Below, piece by piece: positions 1-7,551 of a stretch of DNA of 27,170 bases. Location: assembly GCA_046315175.1 (NCBI GenBank), contig JBKDBK010000064.1, forward strand, positions 1-27,170, written 5' to 3'. The position numbers and the translations under genes were made by a program. Position 1 is the first letter of the stretch. The number at the start of each line of letters is the position of its first letter. This stretch comes from UBA8828 sp046315175. Lineage in GTDB: Bacteria > Verrucomicrobiota > Verrucomicrobiia > Opitutales > UBA953. Below the pieces are notes generated by a model that did not search any database, had not been told where the DNA came from, and was given only the letters and a program-made list of their open reading frames with translations.

Positions 1-1
1 C

Positions 2-124
2 GAGCGCAGCGAGTTCTCGCCCGCCGACACCGCCGTCGCCGCAGCCACCGGGAAAACCCGCCGCCTACGCCTCCTCCGCCTCCTACGCCTCCTACGCATC
101 CTTCGTATCCTACGCCTCCTTTAG
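2..124 (+). CDS. Possible 3' end of an upstream gene, reading into the repeat
   Basis: The frame starting at base 2 is open from the window edge to a TAG at 122-124. Its first 19 codons, to about base 58, have the C-ending codon choice of the forward genes in this window and read as an ordinary hydrophilic protein end. After that the frame runs into the 9-nt repeat array and becomes a monotonous Arg-Leu-Leu / Arg-Ile-Leu tail. No family can be recognised from so short a piece. The reverse strand of 1-58 also offers a plausible start (GTG then Ala-Ala-Ala-Thr-Ala) for a divergent gene, so even the strand is uncertain. Confidence 0.2.
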   Translation, partial: ERSEFSPADTAVAAATGKTRRLRLLRLLRLLRILRILRLL

Positions 125-291
125 CCCCCGAGCCAACAAACCATTTCCCGCTCCCTTCTAACACCGCTAGCACCGCTAACCCCGCTATCGAGCCAACGAG
201 CCAACGAGCTAGCGAGCTAAAGAGCCATACTCCCGAGCCCCTGTGCCCCTGTGCCGCCGTGCCCTTCCCCGCGGCGCCCTGCGCCGCCGCT
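64..291 (+). repeat. Composite intergenic repeat, copy A (complete)
   Basis: A chain of short-period modules. (1) Six in-register 9-mers of type CCTACGCCT at 64-117, then a variant CCTTTAGCC at 118-126. (2) A 20-bp block at 141-160 identical to 10365-10384. (3) 9-nt units of type ACCGCTAAC at about 161-189. (4) 8-nt units of type CGAGCCAA at about 189-228; its last 33 bases (197-229) occur unchanged twice more in the window. (5) CCCCTGTG-like units at about 236-262. (6) A hairpin with 7-bp GC stem GCGGCGC/GCGCCGC at 271-287, loop CCT. It ends about 50 bp before yejB. I know no named family with this structure. Non-coding in my reading, although one frame stays open through it. Confidence 0.85.
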
Positions 292-342
292 CCTCTCTTT
301 CTTGCCCTCCGCCGAGCCCACCCCCTACTTTGTCCCGTCCCC

Positions 343-1578
343 GTGCTGCGCTACCTCCTGCGACGCCTCTCGCTGATTCCCCTGACCTTCCTGGGCATCA
401 CCTTCGTCGCGTTCCTCTTCACCCGGTTCGTTCCCGGCGGCCCCATCGAGCAGGCCCTGGCCGAACGCCAGCAGGCCGCCCAAAAACGCCTCGGCATGGG
501 CGGCGCCGGCGCCTCCGACGCCTCGGGGCCCGCCTCGCCGGAGGAAATCGACAACCTCAAGCGCCGCTACGGCTTCGACCGCCCCCTCCTCGAGGCCTAC
601 GCCATCTGGCTCGGCGCCTGGCCCGGCCCGGCCGACTGGGTCACCGTCCGCCTCAAGACCGACGGCACCGGCGAGGCCGAGCTGCCCGCCGCCACGCCCG
701 ACAACCCCAAGGCCACCCGCAAGGTCGCCCTCCGCACCGAGGGAGGCAAACCCCTCATCGTCGACTCCCCCGCGGGCTGGGTGATCGAGCCGGCGCCCCT
801 GGCCGACGACCCCAACCCCGCCCCGCGCGTCGTCCTCTACCGCCCCGAGTTCTCCGGCATCCTCCAGCTCGACCTCGGCAAGTCGTCCGTCGACGACCGT
901 CCGGTCTGGGACATCCTCGTCGCGCGCTTCCCCGTCTCGGCCTGGTTCGGCTTCTGGTCCATCCTCCTCGCCTACCTCGTCTCCATCCCCCTCGGCATGG
1001 CCAAGGCCATGGCGCACGGCCGGGCCTTCGACTCCGCCAGCTCCGGCGTCCTCTTCGTCCTCTACGCCATCCCCGGCTTCGTCCTCGCCGTCGCCCTCCA
1101 GCAGTGGCTCTGCTTCCACCTGGGCTGGTTCCCCCACTCGGGCTTCGAGCGCACCTGGCATTACACCGCCCTGCCGCTGGCCTGCATGTCCGTCGGCTCC
1201 TTCACCCTGATGACCCTCTTCGTGAAGAACAGCCTGCTCGACAACCTGTCGTCCGACCACGTCCGCACCGCCCGGGCCAAGGGCCTCGGCCGCTGGCGCG
1301 TCCTCCTCCTCCACGGCCTGCGCAACTCCCTCATCCCCCTCGCGGCCAACTTCGGCCAGATCATCGGCTTCTTCCTCACCGGCTCCTTCCTCATCGAGGT
1401 CACGTTCGACATCCCCGGCATGGGCCTCGTCAGCTACGACGCCCTCGTGCAGCGCAACTTCCCCGTCTTCCTCGGCATCCTCACCCTCTCCAGCCTCCTC
1501 ATGCTGGTGGGCAACATCCTCTCCGACCTCTGCCTCGCCGCGGCCGACCCGCGCATCCGGTTCGACAAATCGGCATGA
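343..1578 (+). CDS. yejB: Oligopeptide ABC transporter permease, YejB type
   Basis: Inner-membrane permease subunit of a YejABEF-type peptide importer (411 aa). GTG at 343 is chosen because the protein then begins as YejB does: a short basic stretch, a first membrane helix at about residues 11-27, then FVPGGPIEQ. An upstream GTG at 259 lies inside the repeat and is rejected. The EAA-type loop that contacts the ATPase is at about 307-333, and the C-terminus keeps LIEVTFDIPGMGL and ADPRIRFD, both typical of YejB. Compared from memory with the E. coli protein (about 360 aa) it carries roughly 80 extra residues, about 91-177, between helix 1 and GILQLDLG, on the expected periplasmic side. Its stop overlaps the yejE start (ATGA). 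No Shine-Dalgarno is visible before the start. Confidence 0.88.
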   Translation: MLRYLLRRLSLIPLTFLGITFVAFLFTRFVPGGPIEQALAERQQAAQKRLGMGGAGASDASGPASPEEIDNLKRRYGFDRPLLEAYAIWLGAWPGPADWVTVRLKTDGTGEAELPAATPDNPKATRKVALRTEGGKPLIVDSPAGWVIEPAPLADDPNPAPRVVLYRPEFSGILQLDLGKSSVDDRPVWDILVARFPVSAWFGFWSILLAYLVSIPLGMAKAMAHGRAFDSASSGVLFVLYAIPGFVLAVALQQWLCFHLGWFPHSGFERTWHYTALPLACMSVGSFTLMTLFVKNSLLDNLSSDHVRTARAKGLGRWRVLLLHGLRNSLIPLAANFGQIIGFFLTGSFLIEVTFDIPGMGLVSYDALVQRNFPVFLGILTLSSLLMLVGNILSDLCLAAADPRIRFDKSA

Positions 1579-2876
1579 TCGCCCTCGACCCCATCACCCG
1601 GCGCCGCCTCGCGCGCTTCCGCTCCATGCGCCGCGGCTGGTGGTCGCTGCAGATCCTCCTCGTCCTCGTCGGCCTCGCCCTCCTCGGCCCCCTCCTCGTC
1701 GGCAACCGCCCCCTCCTCCTCTCCCACGGCGGCGAGCTCCGCTTCCCCGTCCTCGCCAACCCCATCCCCGCCACCGCCATCGGGCTCGAGGGCGAGGGCG
1801 AGCCCAACTGGCGCGTCGTCCAGGCGCGCTGGAAGGCCGAGGGCTCGGCCAGCTGGCTGGTCATGCCGCCCATCCCCTTCTCCGCCACCGAGGTCTGCGA
1901 GGTCAACCTGCCCGCCGCGCGCGGCGAGGACGGCCTCTGGCGGGCCGACGGCAAGGTCGTCGCCGAGGGGCGCATCTTCAACCTGCGCGCCGACGGCTCG
2001 CGCGAGCGCAGCTGGACCGTCTCCAACGGCCGCCTGCACGGCGACGCCCGCCAGGTCCTCTCCGGCCAGGCCGTGCGCGCCAAGTTCCTCGACGGCCGCC
2101 TCGTCGGGCAGTTCCCCGCCGAGCCCGCCGCGCCGGCCGGCGCCTGGGAACCCTCGGGCGTCCTCTTCACCTACCTCCCCTCGCCCGCCGCGCCCGGGCT
2201 CGACGGCCATTGGCTCGGCACCGACGAGTCGGGGCACGACGTCCTCGCGCGCCTCTTCGGCGGCTTCCGCACCCTGCTCACCGCCGCCTGCGTCTACATC
2301 CCCGCGATGTACCTCATCGGCCTCCTGCTCGGCGCGGCCATGGGCTACTTCGGCGGCTGGTTCGACCTCCTCGGCCAGCGCCTCATCGAGGTCTGGTCCA
2401 ACATCCCCTTCCTCTACGCGGTCATCCTGCTCTCGACCCTCCTCGAGCCCTCGCTCGCCGCGCTGATGATCATCCTCGTCGCCTTCTCCTGGATCGGCCT
2501 CGCCCACCAGATGCGCGCCGCCGCCTTCTCCGCCGCGTCCAAGGACTACGTCGCCGCCTCGCGCACCCTCGGCGCCGGCCACCTCCGCATCATCGTCCGC
2601 CACATCCTGCCCAACACCGTGACGGTCGCCGTGACCCTCCTCCCCTTCAGCTTCGCCGGCCTCATCGCCTCGCTCTCCGCCCTCGACTACCTCGGCTTCG
2701 GCCTGCCCCCGACCCAGCCCTCCTGGGGCGACCTCCTCCGCCAGGGCCGCGAGAACTGGACCGCCTGGTGGATCGGCATGCCGACCGTGGCCTGCATGGT
2801 CGGCCTGCTCGTCCTCGTGAACTTCGTCGGCGAGGCCGTCCGGGAGGCCTTCGACGCCCGCAAGACCGACGCATGA
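1575..2876 (+). CDS. yejE: Oligopeptide ABC transporter permease, YejE type
   Basis: Second permease subunit (433 aa), partner of YejB. ATG 1575 overlaps the yejB stop by 4 bp, suggesting translational coupling. The N-terminus (RRLARFRSMRRGWWSL, then one membrane helix at about 24-43) and the C-terminal binding-protein-dependent transport domain (about 230-425, with ALDYLGFGLP and GEAVREAFD) are diagnostic of YejE rather than general OppC/DppC. WLGTDESGHDVLARL at 213-227 is the usual lead-in to the transport domain. The family is usually about 340 aa; here about 100 extra residues (roughly 107-205) are inserted before that motif and form short Gly-containing strands resembling MORN-type repeats. 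It overlaps yejA by 4 bp. The ATPase that must energise the pair is not in the window. Confidence 0.9.
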   Translation: MIALDPITRRRLARFRSMRRGWWSLQILLVLVGLALLGPLLVGNRPLLLSHGGELRFPVLANPIPATAIGLEGEGEPNWRVVQARWKAEGSASWLVMPPIPFSATEVCEVNLPAARGEDGLWRADGKVVAEGRIFNLRADGSRERSWTVSNGRLHGDARQVLSGQAVRAKFLDGRLVGQFPAEPAAPAGAWEPSGVLFTYLPSPAAPGLDGHWLGTDESGHDVLARLFGGFRTLLTAACVYIPAMYLIGLLLGAAMGYFGGWFDLLGQRLIEVWSNIPFLYAVILLSTLLEPSLAALMIILVAFSWIGLAHQMRAAAFSAASKDYVAASRTLGAGHLRIIVRHILPNTVTVAVTLLPFSFAGLIASLSALDYLGFGLPPTQPSWGDLLRQGRENWTAWWIGMPTVACMVGLLVLVNFVGEAVREAFDARKTDA

Positions 2877-4777
2877 GACCCCTCCTCCTCGCCGCCCTCG
2901 CCCTCCTCGCCGCCGCGCCGGCCGGCGCCCGCATGCGCGCCGAGGACGTCCACCGCGACCCGCGCGCCGAGGCCTTCTACCGCGAGAACCCGGCGTTCTT
3001 CCGCTTCGCCAAGCCGGAGGACCTGCCCAGGGACCTCGAGTGGAAGGACGGCTCGGAGCAGGAGGAGTTCGCCGATCCCGCCGCCCGCCGCGGCGGCACC
3101 CACCGGCTCTTCCTCCGCGCCTCGCCGCCCGTCCTCCGCCGCGTCGGCCCCAACTCCAACAACGGCTTCCGCGGCTACGCCTACGACGCCAACGACTTCA
3201 ACCTGCTCGGCGGCCACCCCAACACGCTCAAGCCCATCCCCGGCCTCGCCACCCACTGGGCGATGTCCAAGGACGGCATGACGGCCTACTTCCGCCTCGA
3301 CCCCGAGGCCCGCTTCACCGACGGGCAGCCCGTCACCGCCGACGACTTCCTCTTCACCTTCTACTTCCACCGCTCGCCCTGGATCCAGGCTCCCTGGTAC
3401 GCCGACTACTACACGCGCGAGTGGGGCGGCGTCACCCGGTACGACGACCACACCCTCGCCGTCCACGCCCCCCGCATGCGGCCCGACCAGCTCCTCTGGC
3501 TGGGCAGCCTCGGGCCCACCCCGCGCCACTTCTTCAGGGACCTCGGGCCCGACTTCGTCACCGCCTACGCCCAGCGCTTCCAGCCCACCACCGGGGCCTA
3601 CGAGATCCGCCCCGAGAACTTCCGGCGCGACGAGTCCATCACCTTCACGCGCGTCGACTGGTGGGGTGACCGGCGCCGCTTCCACCGCCACCGCTACAAC
3701 CCCGACGCGATCGAGTTCCGCATCGTGCGCGAGGCGGACAAGGCCTGGCAGATGTTCCTCCAGGGCGAGTTCGACCTCTCCCTCGCCGGCATGCCCCGCT
3801 ACTGGTACGGGCTCAACGACGAGCCGTCCCACCGCCTCGGCTACGTGACCAAGGTCCAGTTCTACAACGACATCCCCCGGCCGCCCTACGGCATCTACCT
3901 CAACAGCCTGCGCCCCCCGCTCGACAACCGCGACCTGCGCGTCGGCGTCCAGCACAGCCTCGATTTCCAGCGCGTCATCGACACCTTCTACCGCGGCGAC
4001 TACGGCCGGCTCGAGCAGTTCAGCGAGGGCTACGGCGAGTTCACCGACCGCTCCATCCGCGCCCGCCCCTACTCGCCCGCCCTCGCCCGCGCCGCCTTCG
4101 CCCGCGCCGGCTACGACCGGGCCGGGCCCGACGGCGTGCTCGTCGACAAGGACGGCCGCCGGCTCTCCCTCCTCCTCACCGGCGACGACTCCGACCGGCG
4201 CAAGTTCCTCGCCACCCTCGTCGAGTCCGCCCGCCGCTGCGGGCTCGAGCTCCGCACCGAGGCCCTCGAGCACACCACCATGTACCGCAAGGTCATGGAG
4301 AAGCGCCACGACATGGCCTTCTGGGCCTGGAACGCCACCGGCAAGTGGCCCGAGCTCTGGCAGTCGCACCACAGCGACAACGCCCTCGAGCGCACCCCCG
4401 ACGGCCGAGCCGTGCCCAAGCGCCAGACCAACAACATCACCGGCACCGCCAACCCCGAGCTCGACCGGCTGATCGACGCCTTCCGCGCCTCGACCCGCGA
4501 GGACGAGATGCGCGACCTCACCCACCGCGCCCAGCGCCTCGTCCACGAGGAGGCGGTCTTCGTCCCCGCCTTCCGCATCCCCGGCTACCGCCTCGCCCAC
4601 TGGCCCTGGATCCGCTTCCCCCGCGACTTCGACGTGCGCTCCAGCGACGAGGTCTACACCTACGGCCTCTTCTGGCTCGAGCCGGAGCGCCGCGAGCCCG
4701 AGCTCGCCGCCTTCCGCTCCGGGCAGCGCAAGGGCGAGCCCCGGACCGAGGTCCACGACCGCTGGCGCGCCGACTGA
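2873..4777 (+). CDS. yejA: Extracytoplasmic solute-binding protein, family 5 (YejA type)
   Basis: Periplasmic peptide-binding protein (634 aa) that delivers substrate to YejBE. It starts with a signal peptide (hydrophobic core at residues 4-17, probable cleavage after Ala-Gly-Ala at 16-18). The mature part has the family-5 layout: GGTHRLFL near 80, an AxFTDGQPVTADDFLFTF segment near 145-160, YNPDAIEFRIVREADKAW near 280, and RDLRVGVQHSLDF near 355. Length fits YejA (about 600 aa). ATG 2873 overlaps the yejE stop. It is last in the operon; only 6 bp separate it from the convergent lpxK stop. Ligand class is inferred from the family: in enterobacteria YejABEF imports peptides and microcin C. The real substrate here is unknown. 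Confidence 0.85.
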   Translation: MRPLLLAALALLAAAPAGARMRAEDVHRDPRAEAFYRENPAFFRFAKPEDLPRDLEWKDGSEQEEFADPAARRGGTHRLFLRASPPVLRRVGPNSNNGFRGYAYDANDFNLLGGHPNTLKPIPGLATHWAMSKDGMTAYFRLDPEARFTDGQPVTADDFLFTFYFHRSPWIQAPWYADYYTREWGGVTRYDDHTLAVHAPRMRPDQLLWLGSLGPTPRHFFRDLGPDFVTAYAQRFQPTTGAYEIRPENFRRDESITFTRVDWWGDRRRFHRHRYNPDAIEFRIVREADKAWQMFLQGEFDLSLAGMPRYWYGLNDEPSHRLGYVTKVQFYNDIPRPPYGIYLNSLRPPLDNRDLRVGVQHSLDFQRVIDTFYRGDYGRLEQFSEGYGEFTDRSIRARPYSPALARAAFARAGYDRAGPDGVLVDKDGRRLSLLLTGDDSDRRKFLATLVESARRCGLELRTEALEHTTMYRKVMEKRHDMAFWAWNATGKWPELWQSHHSDNALERTPDGRAVPKRQTNNITGTANPELDRLIDAFRASTREDEMRDLTHRAQRLVHEEAVFVPAFRIPGYRLAHWPWIRFPRDFDVRSSDEVYTYGLFWLEPERREPELAAFRSGQRKGEPRTEVHDRWRAD

Positions 4778-4783
4778 GCGGCC

Positions 4784-5974
4784 TCAGGCCCCCTCGCAGA
4801 TCCGCGCCACCGCGGCGTCGAAGCCCGCCGGGTCGCCGAGGATCTCGACATCCAGCCGCACATAGACGAGCGGGATGGGCGGGCGGAAGCCGGACTGCAG
4901 CCGGACCGCGTCCTTCTCCGTCGTCACGATGAGGTCGACCTTCGCCCGGACCGCCCGCTCGAGGATCTCGTCGAGGTCCTCGTCGGCGAAGGCGTGGTGG
5001 TCGAGGAACCGGCGGTTGGCGACGAGCACGGCCCCGAGGTCGCGCAGGGTCGCCTCGAACCGCTCCGGGGTCGCGATGCCGGAGAAGGCCATCACCCGCT
5101 TGCCCCTCAGGTGGGCGAGCGGATGGCGGCCCGGGCCGTCGACCTCGACCAGCTCCTGCGGCCGGTGGGCGCAGGCGATGATGTCCGCCTTGGGGTTGTG
5201 GCGGCGGATCTCCGCCGCGAGCTCCGGCGGCAGGCCGTCGTCGCACTTGGTCACGAAGACGAAGGTGCCCCGGCTCAGGTTGCGCACAGGCTCGCGCAGG
5301 ATGCCGCGCGGCAGGAGGCGCCGGTTGCCGAAGGGGTTGTGCCGGTCGACGAGCAGGAGGTTGACCGTGCCGCGGAGCGGCAGGTACTGCAGGCCGTCGT
5401 CGAGCAGGATGGTGTCGACCCCGAACCGCCTCAGCGCGAAGCGCCCGCCCTCGACGCGGTCGCGGTCGACCACGACGACCACCCCGGCGTCGAGCAGGTT
5501 GCGCGCCATCATGTAGGGCTCGTCGCCCGCCTCCTCCGGCCCGGCGAGGACCGCCTTGCCGTCCGAGACCACGAGGGGGTCCGGCCGCCGCCCCTGGGTC
5601 AGCCACCGCCAGAAGCGCCGGGCCATCGAGTCGGACCGCCCCTTGTAGCCGCGGGAGAGGATCGCGACCCGCCGGCCCCGCTCCGAGAGCACCCGGGCCA
5701 GGCGCATGACAACCGGCGTCTTGCCCGTCCCGCCGACCGTCAGGTTGCCGACCACGACCACCTTGCAGCCCAGGGGGGTGTCGTGGAAAAGCCGCTCGCG
5801 GTAAAGCCACAGCCGCAGGGCCACCAGCCAGCCGAAGACGACCGAGAGGGCCCGCAGGAAACCCGCGAGGAGGGCCGCCAGGGGGCCCGGCCGGCGATCA
5901 TGGGCGACGTCCACGGCGAAGGCCGCCACGGCCTGCGCGAGCGCGGAAACGGGACCCCGGTGCTTGGTGGCCAT
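4784..5974 (-). CDS. lpxK: Tetraacyldisaccharide 4'-kinase
   Basis: Phosphorylates the 4' position of tetraacyldisaccharide-1-phosphate, the kinase step of lipid A synthesis, at the cytoplasmic face of the inner membrane. The P-loop (VGNLTVGGTGKTP, about 75-87) has the LpxK-specific form, followed by SRGYKG, DEPYMMARN, the DRxxG-like acidic segment, LLDDGLQ and a TTEKDAVRL motif. ATG 5974 is preferred because an AAAGG Shine-Dalgarno sits about 6 bp upstream; the longer open frame to 6337 is antisense to panD. At 396 aa it is longer than the usual 320-350; about 30 residues precede the hydrophobic membrane-contact helix (about 33-57). It points toward yejA and is divergent from panD across 66 bp. 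Confidence 0.93.
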   Translation of the reverse strand: MATKHRGPVSALAQAVAAFAVDVAHDRRPGPLAALLAGFLRALSVVFGWLVALRLWLYRERLFHDTPLGCKVVVVGNLTVGGTGKTPVVMRLARVLSERGRRVAILSRGYKGRSDSMARRFWRWLTQGRRPDPLVVSDGKAVLAGPEEAGDEPYMMARNLLDAGVVVVVDRDRVEGGRFALRRFGVDTILLDDGLQYLPLRGTVNLLLVDRHNPFGNRRLLPRGILREPVRNLSRGTFVFVTKCDDGLPPELAAEIRRHNPKADIIACAHRPQELVEVDGPGRHPLAHLRGKRVMAFSGIATPERFEATLRDLGAVLVANRRFLDHHAFADEDLDEILERAVRAKVDLIVTTEKDAVRLQSGFRPPIPLVYVRLDVEILGDPAGFDAAVARICEGA

Positions 5975-5988
5975 CGGGACCTTTGTGC

Positions 5989-6027
5989 CAAACTTGTTTG
6001 ACGCGGGCAAGCCTGCCGATGGATAAG
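5989..6027 (+). promoter_or_regulatory. Candidate panD promoter with a small inverted repeat
   Basis: In the 66-bp lpxK/panD divergent spacer a TTGACG at 5998-6003 and a GATAAG at 6022-6027 are 18 bp apart, a fair match to a sigma-70 promoter. It would start transcription only a few bases before panD ATG 6041; no Shine-Dalgarno is visible. CAAAC-TT-GTTTG at 5989-6000 is a perfect inverted repeat that overlaps the -35 element, so it could be an operator. It is short, and AT-rich DNA is so rare here that both signals may just reflect promoter composition. Confidence 0.4.
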
Positions 6028-6040
6028 ACCCCTTCCCGCC

Positions 6041-6442
6041 ATGCTCGTCGATGTGCTCAGGACCAAGCTGCTCCGCGCCGAGGTGACCGCCGCGCGCCTC
6101 GACTACGAGGGCAGCCTGGCCGTCGACAGCGAGCTGATGGACCTCGTCGGCATGCTCCCCTACGAGAAGATCCTCGTGGGCAACCTGGCCAACGGCGAGC
6201 GCTTCGAGACCTACGCCATCCCCGCCCCGGCCGGCACCCGCGAGGTCTGCCTCAACGGGGCCACCGCCCACCTCGGCAAGCCCGGCGACCTGCTCGTCGT
6301 CATGACCTTCGCCCGGATGAGCCGCGAGGAGGCCCACGGCTGGAAGCCCTCCACCGCCACCCTGGGCGGCCGCAACCGCCGGATCGTCCGCCTCGGCAAC
6401 CCCGCCGGCTCCCCCGAGCTGATCGCCTCGTTCGAGACATGA
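6041..6442 (+). CDS. panD: Aspartate 1-decarboxylase proenzyme
   Basis: Pyruvoyl enzyme that turns L-aspartate into beta-alanine for pantothenate and CoA; cytoplasmic tetramer. The 133-aa proenzyme has the self-cleavage site Gly24-Ser25 in DYEGS, so Ser25 would become the pyruvoyl group. Lys9, Arg54, Thr57, Tyr58 and Asn72, which are conserved in the family, are all at their standard positions. One change: residue 11, His in E. coli, is Leu here. The C-terminus ends in a slightly longer tail than in E. coli. It is divergent from lpxK and overlaps the aminotransferase gene by 4 bp (ATGA), so the two are probably co-translated. Confidence 0.95.
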   Translation: MLVDVLRTKLLRAEVTAARLDYEGSLAVDSELMDLVGMLPYEKILVGNLANGERFETYAIPAPAGTREVCLNGATAHLGKPGDLLVVMTFARMSREEAHGWKPSTATLGGRNRRIVRLGNPAGSPELIASFET

Positions 6443-7518
6443 GCCTCCGCCTCTACATCCCGGGCCCCGTGACGGTCTCCGAGTCCGTCCTCAAGGCCAT
6501 GACCCAGCCGATGATGGGCCACCGGTCCAAGGGCTTCGTCGCCCTCTACCAGGAGATGCAGCCCAGGCTGCAGGCCCTCTTCCGCACCGCCGACCCCGTC
6601 TACCTCTCCACCAGCTCGGCCTGGGGGGTGATGGAGGGCGCCCTCCGCAACGTCTGCCGCAAGGGCGTCCTCAACTGCATGAACGGGGCGTTCTCCGACA
6701 AGTGGAACGACGTCGCCCGGCGCTGCGGCAAACCCGCCGAGGCCCTCCGCTTCGAGTGGGGCGAGGCCGTCGACCCGGCCGCCGTCCGCGCCGCCCTCGC
6801 CACCGGCAGGTTCGACTGCCTCACCCTCATCCACTCCGAGACCTCCACCGGCACCCTCTCGCCCCTGGCCGACATCATGGCGGTCGCCCGCGAGTTCCCC
6901 GACGTCGTCACCGTCGTCGACGCCGTCAGCTCCTTCTCCACCCTGCCCATCGACAAGGACCGGCTCGGGATCGACATCCTCCTGACCGGCTCCCAGAAGG
7001 CCCTCGCCCTACCCCCCGGCCTCGCCCTCCTCGCCGTCAACGAGCGCGCCCGCGAGCGCGCCAAGGCCGCCCCCGACCGCGGCTACTACTTCGACCTCCT
7101 CGAGTTCCACGAGAACCACCTCAAGGGCATGACGCCCTCCACCCCCTGCATCTCCCTCCTCTACGGCCTCCGCCAGAAGCTCCAGGAGATCGACGCCGAG
7201 GGCCACGAGGCCCGCTTCTCCCGCCACCTCCGCCTCAACGAGGCCGTCCGCGCCTGGGGCTTCGCCAAGGGCTTCGAGCTCCTGCCCCGCCGCGAGTTCG
7301 GCACCCGCGGCCTCAACTGCTTCCGCAACACCCGCGACGTCGACCTCGAGCGCCTCAACGCCACCCTCAAGTCGCGCCATTCCCTCATCATCGACGGCGG
7401 CTACGGCAAGCTCAAGGGCAAGACCTTCCGCGTCTCCAACATGGGCGACGAGACCGAAGCCTCCATCGCCACCCTCCTCGCCGCGCTCGACGACGCCCTC
7501 GCCGAGCAGGGGAAGTGA
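6439..7518 (+). CDS. Class V PLP-dependent aminotransferase (AGT/serine-pyruvate type)
   Basis: A fold-type I, class V aminotransferase of 359 aa, cytoplasmic. It opens with LYIPGPVTVSESVLKAM and MGHRSKGF, typical of the alanine-glyoxylate / serine-pyruvate group. HSETSTGT (132-139) and VDAVSSF (160-166) are the PLP-contact segments, and Lys187 in TGSQKALALP is the Schiff-base lysine. Start ATG 6439 overlaps panD. Substrate is not decided by sequence. Candidates are alanine-glyoxylate or serine-glyoxylate transamination, or phosphohydroxypyruvate transamination: AGT-like enzymes replace SerC in some lineages, serA lies 10 kb downstream and no serC is in the window. The coupling to panD could instead point to amino donor/acceptor balance around beta-alanine. 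Confidence 0.85.
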   Translation: MSLRLYIPGPVTVSESVLKAMTQPMMGHRSKGFVALYQEMQPRLQALFRTADPVYLSTSSAWGVMEGALRNVCRKGVLNCMNGAFSDKWNDVARRCGKPAEALRFEWGEAVDPAAVRAALATGRFDCLTLIHSETSTGTLSPLADIMAVAREFPDVVTVVDAVSSFSTLPIDKDRLGIDILLTGSQKALALPPGLALLAVNERARERAKAAPDRGYYFDLLEFHENHLKGMTPSTPCISLLYGLRQKLQEIDAEGHEARFSRHLRLNEAVRAWGFAKGFELLPRREFGTRGLNCFRNTRDVDLERLNATLKSRHSLIIDGGYGKLKGKTFRVSNMGDETEASIATLLAALDDALAEQGK

Positions 7519-7544
7519 CGCCCCCCTTGACACCGTGTTAGACT
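7515..7544 (+). promoter_or_regulatory. Candidate leaderless promoter of topB
   Basis: TAGACT at 7539-7544 is a good -10 for a GC-rich genome, with GTGACG at 7515-7520 as a weak -35 (18-bp spacing) overlapping the aminotransferase stop. Seven bases separate the -10 from GTG 7552, so transcription would begin at or next to the start codon. No Shine-Dalgarno lies in between, consistent with a leaderless mRNA. Confidence 0.4.
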
Positions 7545-7551
7545 CGCACGC

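Noticed and set aside
64..229. Tandem short repeats as a CRISPR array
   Set aside because: Units of 8-9 nt follow each other without spacers and there are no cas genes nearby.
259..342. GTG 259 as the yejB start
   Set aside because: It lies inside the repeat element and would add 28 residues without similarity to YejB. GTG 343 gives the normal N-terminus.
2687..4756. Very long minus-strand open frame (689 aa) opposite yejA
   Set aside because: Composition is Gly/Glu/Val/Ala-rich without any domain, as expected for the complement of a C-ending-codon gene. yejA is clearly real.
4780..4790. GGCC-TCA-GGCC palindrome between the yejA and lpxK stops as bidirectional terminator
   Set aside because: The stem is only 4 bp, contains the lpxK stop and has no T-tract on either side.
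7527..7532. TTGACA as a -35 element for topB
   Set aside because: It is only 6 bp from TAGACT and no other -10 lies at proper spacing before the start codon. GTGACG at 7515-7520 fits better.
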